The position numbers and the translations under genes are program-made. A stretch of 15,248 nucleotides of DNA from an uncultured Eubacterium sp. Its GTDB lineage: Bacteria; Bacillota; Clostridia; Lachnospirales; Lachnospiraceae. The DNA lies in NCBI GenBank assembly GCA_910577295.1, contig CAJTLS010000042.1:1-15248 (forward strand), in the 5' to 3' direction. Of the stretch, positions 1-6,340 are shown in pieces (position 1 is the stretch's first letter; each line of letters starts with the position of its first letter). The notes below the pieces were generated by a model. That model was not told the origin of the DNA and searched no databases. It saw only the letters and a list, made by a program, of their open reading frames with translations.

Positions 1-627
1 TAAGAAGTTTTAAGGGTATATAAGAACTTCTCCCCATATCTAAAATGCCGGGAAAGCCCGAAAATACGGGCTATACCGACATATAAGAACTTCTAAAGAG
101 ATAATCTAAATTCACCATAAATTTTAGGCTAAAATTATAACATATTTTTCAAAATATTCAATTAGTATACATAAGCTCTAAATGGCAACTCATTACCCAA
201 TCCCCAGAGAATTTCAAAGATGGTGCGATATGGAAAGTCATTGTTGACATCCACAGTGCATTGTAGGTGGTAGGGTTTGTAATGCTAGTGTTGTTCTTTG
301 TTGTGGACATGATGCGTACCTGCGGTGCTTCGTATAGGTGAAGAAATCCGAACACGCATTAAAACTGTTTATCCGCTTCTGCATGGCAGAAAAGACGGTA
401 TTGCCGACAGAGATTGTGTCAGCCGTGGAAGACTGCAGCTTTTTAGAGAGCATACCTCTAGGGGTGGTCTGTTCATAAAGATACTGTCGTTCATTGTTGG
501 TGCGCTCAAGATGGCAGACCATGTCGTGTGTGAGATGATGGGACTTTAGGGAGAATGAAATTAAGCGCATGTGTAAGACGAAATTGAGCAGGCTCATTGC
601 ATCAAAAGGGAAAATTCCAAAAATTAC
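1..627. other. Stretch without a credible gene (left edge)
   Basis: No reading frame here has both a ribosome binding site and a recognisable product. A plus-strand frame beginning with GTG at 340 stays open to about 480 and gives roughly 46 residues, but it has no Shine-Dalgarno; it may be a remnant of an unidentified gene. Minus-strand frames across 158-660 have no plausible start signals and low-complexity composition. The segment contains the repeat and hairpin cluster at 1-94, and the promoter of the next gene begins at 628. Confidence 0.5.
18..94. repeat. Two 14-nt direct repeats flanking a hairpin
   Basis: ATATAAGAACTTCT occurs identically at 18-31 and 81-94. Its core AGAACTTCT is nearly palindromic (AGAA-C-TTCT), and a related AGAAGTT lies at 3-9, so there may be three similar sites. 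Between the repeats, AGCCCG (55-60) pairs with CGGGCT (67-72) across a 6-nt loop. No T-run follows, so it is not an ordinary terminator. An operator cluster, or an origin or transfer site of the mobile element, are possible readings; none is proven. Confidence 0.5.
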
Positions 628-656
628 TTGACATTTAATTGTCAGATGATTATAAT
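628..656 (+). promoter_or_regulatory. Consensus sigma-A promoter
   Basis: TTGACA at 628-633 and TATAAT at 651-656 are both perfect consensus hexamers, separated by an optimal 17-nt spacer. The promoter points at the nucleotidyltransferase-like gene, whose ATG is at 714 behind AAAGGAGA (701-708). Confidence 0.85.
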
Positions 657-713
657 ACAATGATTTGGATTTCTAAGTCTAAATGGTCGGTTTGGGAATG
701 AAAGGAGATTTTT

Positions 714-1370
714 ATGTTTGATTATGTAAAAGATAAGAGATTTCTAAGCCGTATGCGAAATTTATGTGGTGAGATAATGCAGAATTTTTGTCATTACTTG
801 AAAGAGGACTATGATATTGGCACAATATTCTATCTTGTAGGGAGCGGTGCACGAAATCTCATTGTACAAAATGCTTCGTTACCGACAGATTTGGATTACA
901 ACCTTGAAATTGTAAGATGTGAAGATTATGAGGATTGTAGGTCTATAAAAGAATGTGCAAGAAAAACCTTTAATAAGGTGCTGAACGAATACGGTTTAGG
1001 AGATTGTGAGGATTCAACATCTTCTTTGACCACAGGAAAAATTCATTTTATCAAAGGTAATCCAACCGAGTTTTCGATGGATATCTGCATTGTTTGCAGA
1101 GATACAGAAGAACATTTTTACAGACTTATTCATAAAAAAACAGGATTGACCTATTGTGACCAATACTATTGGAACGAAGCCCCTCATTCTGCGGGAATTC
1201 AGAAAAAGGCTAAGTATATTAAGAAAAAGGGAAAATGGGAGCTTGTCAGAACGCAGTATTTGAATATTAAAAATAGATACCTGTGGCAAAACGACCATGA
1301 CCATCCCTCTTTCATATGCTATATTGAAGCTGTAAACAATGTATATAACACAAGAATGAGTTGGAAGTAA
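714..1370 (+). CDS. Nucleotidyltransferase-like protein (pol-beta fold)
   Basis: This 218-aa protein carries the signature of the polymerase-beta nucleotidyltransferase superfamily. GSGAR at residues 43-47 matches the glycine-serine motif that binds the NTP phosphates. D59 and D61 (in TDLDYN) match the paired metal-binding acidic residues, and D123 (in FSMDICI) is a good third carboxylate. The C-terminal part is basic (KKAKYIKKKGKW) and has no recognised domain. The start is fixed by AAAGGAGA 5-6 nt upstream. It is monocistronic: it has its own consensus promoter and a terminator right after it. Proteins of this type are, from memory, frequent passengers in Firmicutes integrative elements. 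The substrate is unknown; nucleotidylation of an antibiotic, a tRNA or a protein (as in MNT/AbiEii-type toxins) all fit the fold. Fold assignment is fairly secure, function is not. Confidence 0.7.
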   Translation: MFDYVKDKRFLSRMRNLCGEIMQNFCHYLKEDYDIGTIFYLVGSGARNLIVQNASLPTDLDYNLEIVRCEDYEDCRSIKECARKTFNKVLNEYGLGDCEDSTSSLTTGKIHFIKGNPTEFSMDICIVCRDTEEHFYRLIHKKTGLTYCDQYYWNEAPHSAGIQKKAKYIKKKGKWELVRTQYLNIKNRYLWQNDHDHPSFICYIEAVNNVYNTRMSWK

Positions 1371-1388
1371 ACTGAATAAAATTTGAGG

Positions 1389-1420
1389 AATCGTCATTTT
1401 TCCCAAGATGGCGATTTTTT
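1389..1420 (+). terminator. Rho-independent terminator after the nucleotidyltransferase gene
   Basis: AATCGTCAT (1389-1397) pairs with ATGGCGATT (1408-1416), with one G-U wobble, across a 10-nt loop. It runs directly into a T-tract ending at 1420. It lies 19 nt past the stop codon. Confidence 0.75.
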
Positions 1421-1431
1421 GTGTCAAAAAG

Positions 1432-1645
1432 GAGGTGACCGTGTCACGGTCACTAAAGTGACCGAACTATGGTCTTGACAAATCTGTATGTATCTGTTCT
1501 TATTGTAAGATTTCTAAGTAGGAAAAGTCTCTTTTTGCCCATAAATACGGCTATTACAGCCAGGTTTGCAGAATCTGCCATAAGCAGTATATTAAAATTA
1601 GAGGTGACCGTACCACGGTCACTAAAGTGTCCGAACTGTAGTCTT
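1432..1645. repeat. Pair of 45-nt imperfect direct repeats with interlocking palindromes
   Basis: Copy 1 is 1432-1476 and copy 2 is 1601-1645, offset by 169 nt; 40 of 45 positions match by eye. Weaker similarity continues to about 1490 and 1659. Copy 1 contains a perfect 19-nt palindrome, GTGACCGTGTCACGGTCAC (1435-1453). The right arm of that palindrome is also the left arm of a second one, CGGTCAC-TAAA-GTGACCG (1447-1464). Copy 2 keeps the first palindrome with 8-nt arms and has one mismatch in the second. The outer GGTCAC elements therefore compete for the middle one, so mutually exclusive hairpins are possible. This is not a CRISPR array: there are two copies, a long spacer and divergence. 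Confidence 0.75.
1480..1645 (+). pseudogene. Possible decayed zinc-ribbon reading frame
   Basis: One plus-strand frame reads cysteine pairs VCICSYC, then a TAG, then VCRICH, and ends in GDRTTVTKVSEL and a stop within repeat copy 2. Another frame of copy 2 reads LKCPNCSL; the same positions in copy 1 read a stop and a Tyr in place of the two Cys. No start codon with a ribosome binding site is present. I read this as debris of a small cysteine-rich protein, but the frame may be coincidental. Confidence 0.25.
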
Positions 1646-1781
1646 TTCATTTCTGTATGCTGCCTGTAAAATAATGTTACAAGCTAAAAAACAGCCACGT
1701 TGCAAAATGTATTAGATTTGTGCATAGCGAATTTGATGGCCTGTTGCTTGAAAAAGAAGGAAAGAGAGGCAGGAGGATATT

Positions 1782-1922
1782 TTGGATGCATTGAGATTGG
1801 CAAAAAAGCTGGCGGTTCTTGGAAGAATATACGCATTGGGCTTATTAAATGAAGATGAATATACAAAGGTCAAAAACAGAATTATGCGGGAACACGGAAT
1901 AGTTACCTTTGAGGCCGTATAA
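1782..1922 (+). CDS. Small SHOCT-like protein upstream of the recombinase
   Basis: A 46-aa ORF starts at TTG, 5 nt after a perfect AGGAGG (1771-1776). It begins LDALRLAKKLAVLGRIYALG and continues LLNEDEYTKVKNRIMREHGI. The pattern of a short helix, 'LGLLNEDEYTKVKNRI', matches the SHOCT domain, a short helical module usually found at protein C-termini. Here it makes up nearly the whole protein. It lies about 130 nt before the large serine recombinase. From memory such small ORFs often precede recombinases in Clostridia integrative elements, so a role in recombinase regulation or directionality is possible, but this is inference. The in-frame reading extends upstream only to about 1752 without a better start. 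Confidence 0.6.
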   Translation: MDALRLAKKLAVLGRIYALGLLNEDEYTKVKNRIMREHGIVTFEAV

Positions 1923-1968
1923 TCCTCTGAGAAATAAATAGAAAAAATTAAAATCCGCGTTTTGTACA

Positions 1969-1998
1969 TTGGTTAATATTTCATTATGGCGGTATAGT
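1969..1998 (+). promoter_or_regulatory. Possible recombinase promoter
   Basis: TATAGT at 1993-1998 is a good -10 box; TTGGTT at 1969-1974 is a weak -35 at an 18-nt spacing. It lies 55 nt upstream of the recombinase ATG, in the only spacer between it and the SHOCT-like ORF. Confidence 0.35.
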
Positions 1999-2053
1999 GA
2001 AATCAGAAACAGGGAGTTTCTAAAATATATATCCGAAGGAAGGAGGAACAGGT

Positions 2054-3742
2054 ATGGCAGGAGAAGTGGAAGTGATCAAGGCAGTAGAGGGGAATGCAAC
2101 CAGACGCAGGAATATGATTGGGAATGGTCTTTCCATTGACCGGAAACGGGTGGCAGCCTATGTGCGGGTAAGCACGGATGGAGAGGAACAGCTACAGAGT
2201 TTCCAGTCGCAAAAAGAGTATTATCAGGACAAGATTTCCAAAAACAAAGAGTGGGTAATGGTTGGTATCTATGCAGATGAAGCAATTACCGGAACTAAAA
2301 CGGTCAAAAGAGACGGTTTTCTGAAAATGATTAACGATTGCATGGCAGGCATGGTTGATGTCATTCTCACGAAGTCTATCTCCAGATTTTCCCGTAATCT
2401 GGTAGATACCCTTCAATATGTCCGTATGCTCAAGGGCAAAGGGATTGCGGTTATTTTTGAAAAAGAAAATATCAACACGCTTTCCATGGAAAGTGAGATG
2501 GCGTTAGCATTGCTTTCTACCCTTGCGCAGAATGAGGTGGAATCATTATCTGCCAATGTAAAGCTGGGCATCAAAATGAAGATGAAACGGGGAGAATTGA
2601 TGGGGTTCAATGGCTGTCTCGGTTATGATTACCACCCAGAAGACAAGTCGATTACGGTTAATCTGGAAGAGGCAGAGGTGGTCCGTGAAATATTTGACAT
2701 GTACCTCAGTGGATATGGAGCACCAACCATCGCAAAAGAGCTGACCAGACTTGGCAGGAAAAACAAAAAAGGGGAGGTGAAGTGGACAGACAGCGGAATA
2801 CGTTCGATTATCAATAATGAAAAATACAAAGGAGACCTTCTGCTCGGTAAAACATTTACGGTAGATCCAATTTCCAAACGCAGGCTGGAAAATATGGGAG
2901 AGGAAGAGCAGTATTATATCAAGGAACATCATGAGCCCATTGTTTCGCCTGAAATATGGGATGCGGCACAGGAGATTAAAAAGAGCCGTTATCGCAGGAG
3001 TACCATGTCAGTACCGGGAACAAGAAAGAAGTATAGCAGGAAATATGCCTTCAGCAGCATGTGTGAGTGCGGTTTTTGTGGTAAGTATATGACAAGACGT
3101 GCTCATAACCAGACTACAACACAGACAAAACCAGTGTGGAAATGTCGGACTGCAACCAATTTTGGCATTGAGAACTGCCCGCACAGCAAGTCCATTGACG
3201 AGGCAATCATTGAAAATGCCTTTTTGGAGATGTTCCATCTGCTGGCAGATAATTTTGATGATGTGCTGGATTCTGTTATCCGTTCCGTGGAAGAAACATT
3301 ATCTGATGATGAGAGTGCCGTTAAGCTGCAAAGGCTGGATAAATCACTCAGTTCTATGGAATCAAAGAGAAAGAAATTGACCGATATGCTCTTGGATGAT
3401 AAAATTACAAAAGAGGCATACGATGCGAAGTATAATGAACTGACACGGAAGATTAACCAGGCAAAAGGGGAGCGTGCCCTGTATTTTGCTAATGTGGAGG
3501 CACAGCAGCATATCAGCCGGAGGATGCGGGAGATTCGTGCCTGTATTGCAGAGGCAGATATGTTAGACAAATTTGACAGGGTAGTTTTTGAGAGCATTGT
3601 GGAAAAAGTAATTGTAGGAGATATTAGTGAGGATGGCACCATTGATCCATATAAGCTGACATTTGTGCTGAAGGGGATGGAGGATCGGGTTGTGTCAGAC
3701 GCAAAGAACAGATATAAAAATTTGAATAAGAAAGTTGTTTAG
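2054..3742 (+). CDS. Large serine recombinase (TnpX-type site-specific integrase)
   Basis: This 562-aa protein integrates and excises a mobile element by serine-mediated strand exchange. The N-terminal resolvase domain (about 33-170) contains YVRVST with nucleophile S40, a conserved ITGTKTVKRDGF segment, and SRFSRNLVD. The 'recombinase' domain follows (about 185-300) with GYDYHPEDKSI, then GAPTIAKEL. A zinc ribbon starts at C337 (CECGFCGKYM) and is completed by WKC and NCPHSK near 370-380. A coiled-coil segment rich in Leu, Lys and Glu follows (about 405-500). This is the standard order for large serine integrases of Tn4451/Tn5397-type transposons and phages, at a usual length. The start is set by AAGGAGGAA 7-9 nt upstream. 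The preceding SHOCT-like ORF and the following TIR gene are likely part of the same element. No attachment site can be assigned from this sequence alone. Confidence 0.93.
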   Translation: MAGEVEVIKAVEGNATRRRNMIGNGLSIDRKRVAAYVRVSTDGEEQLQSFQSQKEYYQDKISKNKEWVMVGIYADEAITGTKTVKRDGFLKMINDCMAGMVDVILTKSISRFSRNLVDTLQYVRMLKGKGIAVIFEKENINTLSMESEMALALLSTLAQNEVESLSANVKLGIKMKMKRGELMGFNGCLGYDYHPEDKSITVNLEEAEVVREIFDMYLSGYGAPTIAKELTRLGRKNKKGEVKWTDSGIRSIINNEKYKGDLLLGKTFTVDPISKRRLENMGEEEQYYIKEHHEPIVSPEIWDAAQEIKKSRYRRSTMSVPGTRKKYSRKYAFSSMCECGFCGKYMTRRAHNQTTTQTKPVWKCRTATNFGIENCPHSKSIDEAIIENAFLEMFHLLADNFDDVLDSVIRSVEETLSDDESAVKLQRLDKSLSSMESKRKKLTDMLLDDKITKEAYDAKYNELTRKINQAKGERALYFANVEAQQHISRRMREIRACIAEADMLDKFDRVVFESIVEKVIVGDISEDGTIDPYKLTFVLKGMEDRVVSDAKNRYKNLNKKVV

Positions 3743-3776
3743 TTTTGGCATTGTCCAAAAGAAAGGACTGAGGAAA

Positions 3777-4106
3777 ATGAACACTCATAATGTCTTTTTG
3801 GATAATGCAGTGAATGATGAATTGGAAATGGAGTGCATAGGGGATTTGACCACTGATGTGTGTTCGGATATGCAAAACGACACGGAAAAAATGTGTTTAT
3901 CTTTGCAAAACGCCACATGTCGAAGTCGCCGTGTTGCTATGCAGAGCCGATATCTAGAAATCTTTGATTTTACGCTGTTTTTGGACTATTTCGTATTTAC
4001 ACCAAATGCGGAAAATGTACTGGAAAAGAAGTTAAAAAGGGAAATTCCAGTGAGTGTAGGAATTGAATGGGTAGTGGTAGATATGTCAAAAATGCTTAAT
4101 TTATAG
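3777..4106 (+). CDS. Hypothetical protein downstream of the recombinase
   Basis: This 109-aa ORF begins MNTHNVFLDNAVNDELEMEC and lies 34 nt after the recombinase stop. I do not recognise a family. The first half is acidic, with several Cys and Met residues. The second half is more basic and aromatic, containing FDFTLFLDYFVF and ending IEWVVVDMSKMLNL, which suggests a small folded domain rather than noise. An upstream in-frame ATG at 3735 lies inside the recombinase gene and is less likely. The ATG at 3777 has AAAGGA (3762-3767) and GAGG closer in. The DNA contains an imperfect repeat, TGCAAAACGmCAC, near 3870 and 3905. It is placed in the recombinase operon and could be a truncated remnant of a longer gene. 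Confidence 0.45.
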   Translation: MNTHNVFLDNAVNDELEMECIGDLTTDVCSDMQNDTEKMCLSLQNATCRSRRVAMQSRYLEIFDFTLFLDYFVFTPNAENVLEKKLKREIPVSVGIEWVVVDMSKMLNL

Positions 4107-4146
4107 GATGAATCATAATTTTGGGTATATACGAGGAGTAATGTTT

Positions 4147-4755
4147 ATGGATAAGTATTATGATGTTGCGTTATCATTTGCAGGAGAAGATAGAGCCTAT
4201 GTAGAAGCAGTTGCTAATATATTAAAAGCTCTAAAAATAAATGTTTTTTATGATAATTATGAGCAGGATGAGTTGTGGGGAAAAAATTTATACACATATT
4301 TGTATGATGTTTATAAAAATAAGGCAAAATATTGTGTAATGTTTATTTCTAAGTATTATTCAGAAAAACTTTGGACTAATCATGAGCGAAAAGCAGTGCA
4401 AGATAGAATGTTCATGGAATTTGATAAAGAGTATTTACTACCAGTGAGATTGGATAATACAGAAATAGAGGGAATTAGTCCGACATTAGGATATGTAGAT
4501 AATAAAGAACCTGCTGAACTTGCATATTTAATAGCAAAAAAAGTAGATAAAGATATTGATGTTAAAATTCTTGTTGAAAATTTGCAAGATTTATTAGGTG
4601 ATAATTACAAAATTACACTTAATGGTGGAAACATTCATTTTGAGAATGATGTTGAAGATTTTAAAGCAGAGTATCCTTTGAATATTTTATTGGAAATAAA
4701 CAAAATGAACTTATTATTTGAAATGTTTGTTGGACCTGCTATTGTTCCGAATTAG
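4147..4755 (+). CDS. Stand-alone TIR-domain protein (candidate anti-phage NADase)
   Basis: The 202-aa protein opens directly with a TIR domain: YYDVALSFAGEDRAYVEAVA at residues 4-23, the equivalent of the FDVFISY first strand. VFYDNYEQDELWGKNL follows (33-48), then YCVMFISKYYSEKLW (62-76). E80 in TNHERKAV sits where catalytic TIR domains place the NAD-cleaving glutamate, just after the Trp of that helix. About 65 C-terminal residues (from about 138) form a separate region I do not recognise; it could sense a trigger or mediate assembly. The GAGGAG at 4133-4138 is 8 nt from the ATG at 4147 but only 2 nt from the in-frame ATG at 4141, so 4147 is preferred. The gene is visibly more AT-rich than the recombinase or the cas genes, suggesting separate acquisition. 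Bacterial TIR proteins commonly deplete NAD+ in abortive infection. That role is inferred here from family and setting. Confidence 0.8.
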   Translation: MDKYYDVALSFAGEDRAYVEAVANILKALKINVFYDNYEQDELWGKNLYTYLYDVYKNKAKYCVMFISKYYSEKLWTNHERKAVQDRMFMEFDKEYLLPVRLDNTEIEGISPTLGYVDNKEPAELAYLIAKKVDKDIDVKILVENLQDLLGDNYKITLNGGNIHFENDVEDFKAEYPLNILLEINKMNLLFEMFVGPAIVPN

Positions 4756-4762
4756 TAAATTG

Positions 4763-4797
4763 CACTTTTGGCTACAAAAGCTGAAAGTGATTTTTTT
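4763..4797 (+). terminator. Rho-independent terminator after the TIR gene
   Basis: CACTTTTGGC (4763-4772) pairs with GCTGAAAGTG (4780-4789), with two G-U wobbles, over a 7-nt loop. It is followed by seven Ts at 4791-4797. It starts 7 nt past the TIR stop codon. Confidence 0.75.
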
Positions 4798-5299
4798 GCC
4801 TAAAAATTCTCAGAACAAGGAAAAAAGTATATAAAATTTTGAGGAGCACTTACATGCTATTTCTTGAAAATAAAAGCTAGATTGTAACCGCACTCCTTTA
4901 TATATGGTTCAATCAGCATGACCTAGACAAGTCATTAAATTGTCTTTTTTTGTACCTATTTTTATAAATTAGAGATGAGCAAAATGCATTGATTTGAAGG
5001 TAGAACTTGGCAGTCAGCTTCCATAAATTGAAAAGTAGTGATTTTATGGCATAGCAAAGCTAACGTAAGTCCAAAACCTACGCAAATAAGACACAATAGG
5101 ATTGCTTTCAATCACGCTGTTCGTTTTACGGCTTTTAGTCTTCGGTAAGACTGACCTAAATGAGTAGTGATTGTGGCAACCGCAACCGCTAATAAACTGA
5201 TATGGGTAAGTGATATTGTCATTATCACAGAGTGGCTCTGAACGTGTGAGAGGCTTTTGTATCTATAAAATGCTTGTAGAATTGCAGGGTGGTGTATGG
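4798..5299. other. Gene-free stretch with small hairpins
   Basis: I see no credible gene in these 500 bp. Short structures are present: AGACAA...TTGTCT followed by seven Ts near 4926-4952, a possible weak terminator; GATTG-CTTT-CAATC at 5100-5113; and AGTCTT-CGGT-AAGACT at 5137-5152, a perfect 6-bp stem with a tetraloop. The overall look is that of a junction between acquired segments rather than a designed regulatory region. Confidence 0.4.
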
Positions 5300-5305
5300 T
5301 ATACT
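5297..5305 (+). promoter_or_regulatory. Possible extended -10 promoter of the kinase-like gene
   Basis: TGG followed by TATACT (5300-5305) forms a TGn-extended -10 element 31 nt before the ATG at 5337. No good -35 box is found at a 16-18 nt spacing, so recognition would rely on the extended -10. Confidence 0.4.
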
Positions 5306-5336
5306 GATGTAAGAATAGACTTTGACGGAGGGACTT

Positions 5337-5882
5337 ATGGGAACAGGGATTATCGTATGTGGCTTAAATGGCAGCGGAAAGAGTACATTAGGAAAGGTTC
5401 TTGCGAAGAAGCTGCATTTCCATTTTATAGACAATGAAGACTTGTATTTTCCTAAGGCAGACACAAATTATACCTATGCTTCTCCACGCACTCGTGAAGA
5501 GGTGGAAAAGTTGCTTTGGAGTGAGATAAGGGCACATGAAAACTTTGTTTTTGCTTCTGTAAAAGGAGATTATGGAGAAACTATTTACCCATTTTTTCAA
5601 TATGCTGTATTAATTGATGTTCCAAAAGATATTCGGATATGGCGAGTTAGAAATCGCTCTTTTCAGAAGTTTGGTGAAAGAATGTTAATAGGTGGCGATT
5701 TGCATGAGCAAGAAGAAAAATTCTTTGATTTTGTTGAATCCCGACCAGAAAATACTGTTGAAGAATGGGTGCAGTCTTTAAAATGTCCTGTTCTACGAAT
5801 TGACGGAACAAAACCTAGTGAAGAAAACGTAGATTTTATCATGGAGAAAATACAAAATGGACTTTACTTATCAAGAAAGTAA
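5337..5882 (+). CDS. P-loop small-molecule kinase-like protein
   Basis: The 181-aa protein begins with a beta strand and a perfect Walker A motif, GLNGSGKST at residues 9-17, as in shikimate, adenylate and gluconate kinases and related AAA family ATPases. The segment FIDNEDLYFP that follows has the position of the substrate-binding acidic residues of such kinases. Later IWRVRNRSFQKFGERML resembles the Arg-rich LID region, which closes over ATP. The length fits single-domain small-molecule kinases. The start is set by GGAGGG (5327-5332) 4-5 nt before the ATG; a TTG 15 nt upstream overlaps that site and is rejected. The substrate cannot be told. It stands alone between a gene-free stretch and a pseudogene, so it has no pathway context. 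Confidence 0.7.
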   Translation: MGTGIIVCGLNGSGKSTLGKVLAKKLHFHFIDNEDLYFPKADTNYTYASPRTREEVEKLLWSEIRAHENFVFASVKGDYGETIYPFFQYAVLIDVPKDIRIWRVRNRSFQKFGERMLIGGDLHEQEEKFFDFVESRPENTVEEWVQSLKCPVLRIDGTKPSEENVDFIMEKIQNGLYLSRK

Positions 5883-5906
5883 ACAGAGAACATAATCGAA
5901 ATCTGC

Positions 5907-6032
5907 GTGAAAAAAATTAGACAACCCCTCCCGTATTATGATGAATTCTATGAACAAGTCATCAATTTAGTGAAAATTTTAAATCATAATGCAGCAAGGT
6001 GGCTTGATAAAAAACGTTCGTGGGATAAATGA
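5907..6032 (+). pseudogene. 41-codon ORF, probable gene remnant
   Basis: The frame reads VKKIRQPLPYYDEFYEQVIN and ends in AARWLDKKRSWDK. It looks protein-like (amphipathic, Tyr/Trp/Lys rich), but its GTG has no ribosome binding site. The same frame is open right back to the kinase stop codon at 5880-5882, with which it is in phase. I take it as the C-terminal end of a lost gene, or possibly a former extension of the kinase frame beyond a stop mutation. Family not recognised. Confidence 0.3.
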
Positions 6033-6043
6033 GGGAAAATGAT

Positions 6044-6282
6044 ATGGCAATGTGGAATCTGTGGCGCGGCTGCCACAAACATAGTGAGGGATGTAGGTAT
6101 TGTTACATCCATAAGGGCGATTTCAAGCGTGGGTGCTTTCCATACGGGAGCAATGTATCGCCCACAAAGTACATTTTGAGTTTCGCCAGTGCGGGACACA
6201 TTTTATCAAGGACGGAAAAAGCTACACTCTGTCTACTCGTGACTTATGCAGCCAAGCCAGAAAAGCAAATATCAATTATTGA
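6044..6282 (+). pseudogene. DUF5131 (phage Gp37/Gp68-like) pseudogene with internal deletion
   Basis: Residues from the ATG at 6044 read MAMWNLWRGCHKHSEGCRYC, then YIHKGDFKRG. This is the conserved N-terminus of DUF5131/Gp37-Gp68 proteins, with its Cys cluster. At about 6118-6135 the recognisable sequence jumps to a different frame. That frame reads WVLSIREQCIAHKVHFEFRQ, then CGTHFIKDGKSY, and ends in LCSQARKANINY and TGA at 6280-6282, which is the family's C-terminus. About 30 N-terminal and 50 C-terminal residues remain out of roughly 240-270, so the centre of the gene has been deleted and the two ends are out of frame. GAGGGA 7 nt upstream (6031-6036) supports the start. The shortened frame that continues from the start to 6286 would give an unrelated tail. 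Confidence 0.8.
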
Positions 6283-6340
6283 ATAACTGCCTCTCATTTT
6301 TGTTATGGAAAAAATTAATCCGTGATATGGAGAAAGAAAA

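Noticed and set aside
158..660. Minus-strand ORFs of 65 and 140 residues
   Set aside because: No start signals, no recognisable domain, and they overlap a promoter region for the plus-strand gene.
1432..1645. Miniature CRISPR array
   Set aside because: Only two diverged copies, a spacer of about 124 nt, and no further repeats; far from the cas genes and with cross-copy mismatches.
3103..3642. 179-residue minus-strand ORF inside the recombinase gene
   Set aside because: Shadow of the recombinase coding strand, Ser-rich and without a ribosome binding site.
4108..4146. TIR gene starting at ATG 4108 or 4141
   Set aside because: The first has no ribosome binding site; the second is only 2 nt from GAGGAG. 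The TIR domain begins immediately after the ATG at 4147.
5137..5152. Terminator or riboswitch in the 4798-5336 gap
   Set aside because: A neat 6-bp hairpin with a tetraloop, but without a T-run and without a recognisable aptamer pattern; reported only as a hairpin.
6029..6043. DUF5131 pseudogene start at ATG 6029
   Set aside because: Five extra residues before the conserved MAMWN; GAGGGA is correctly spaced for 6044 and overlaps the 6029 start.
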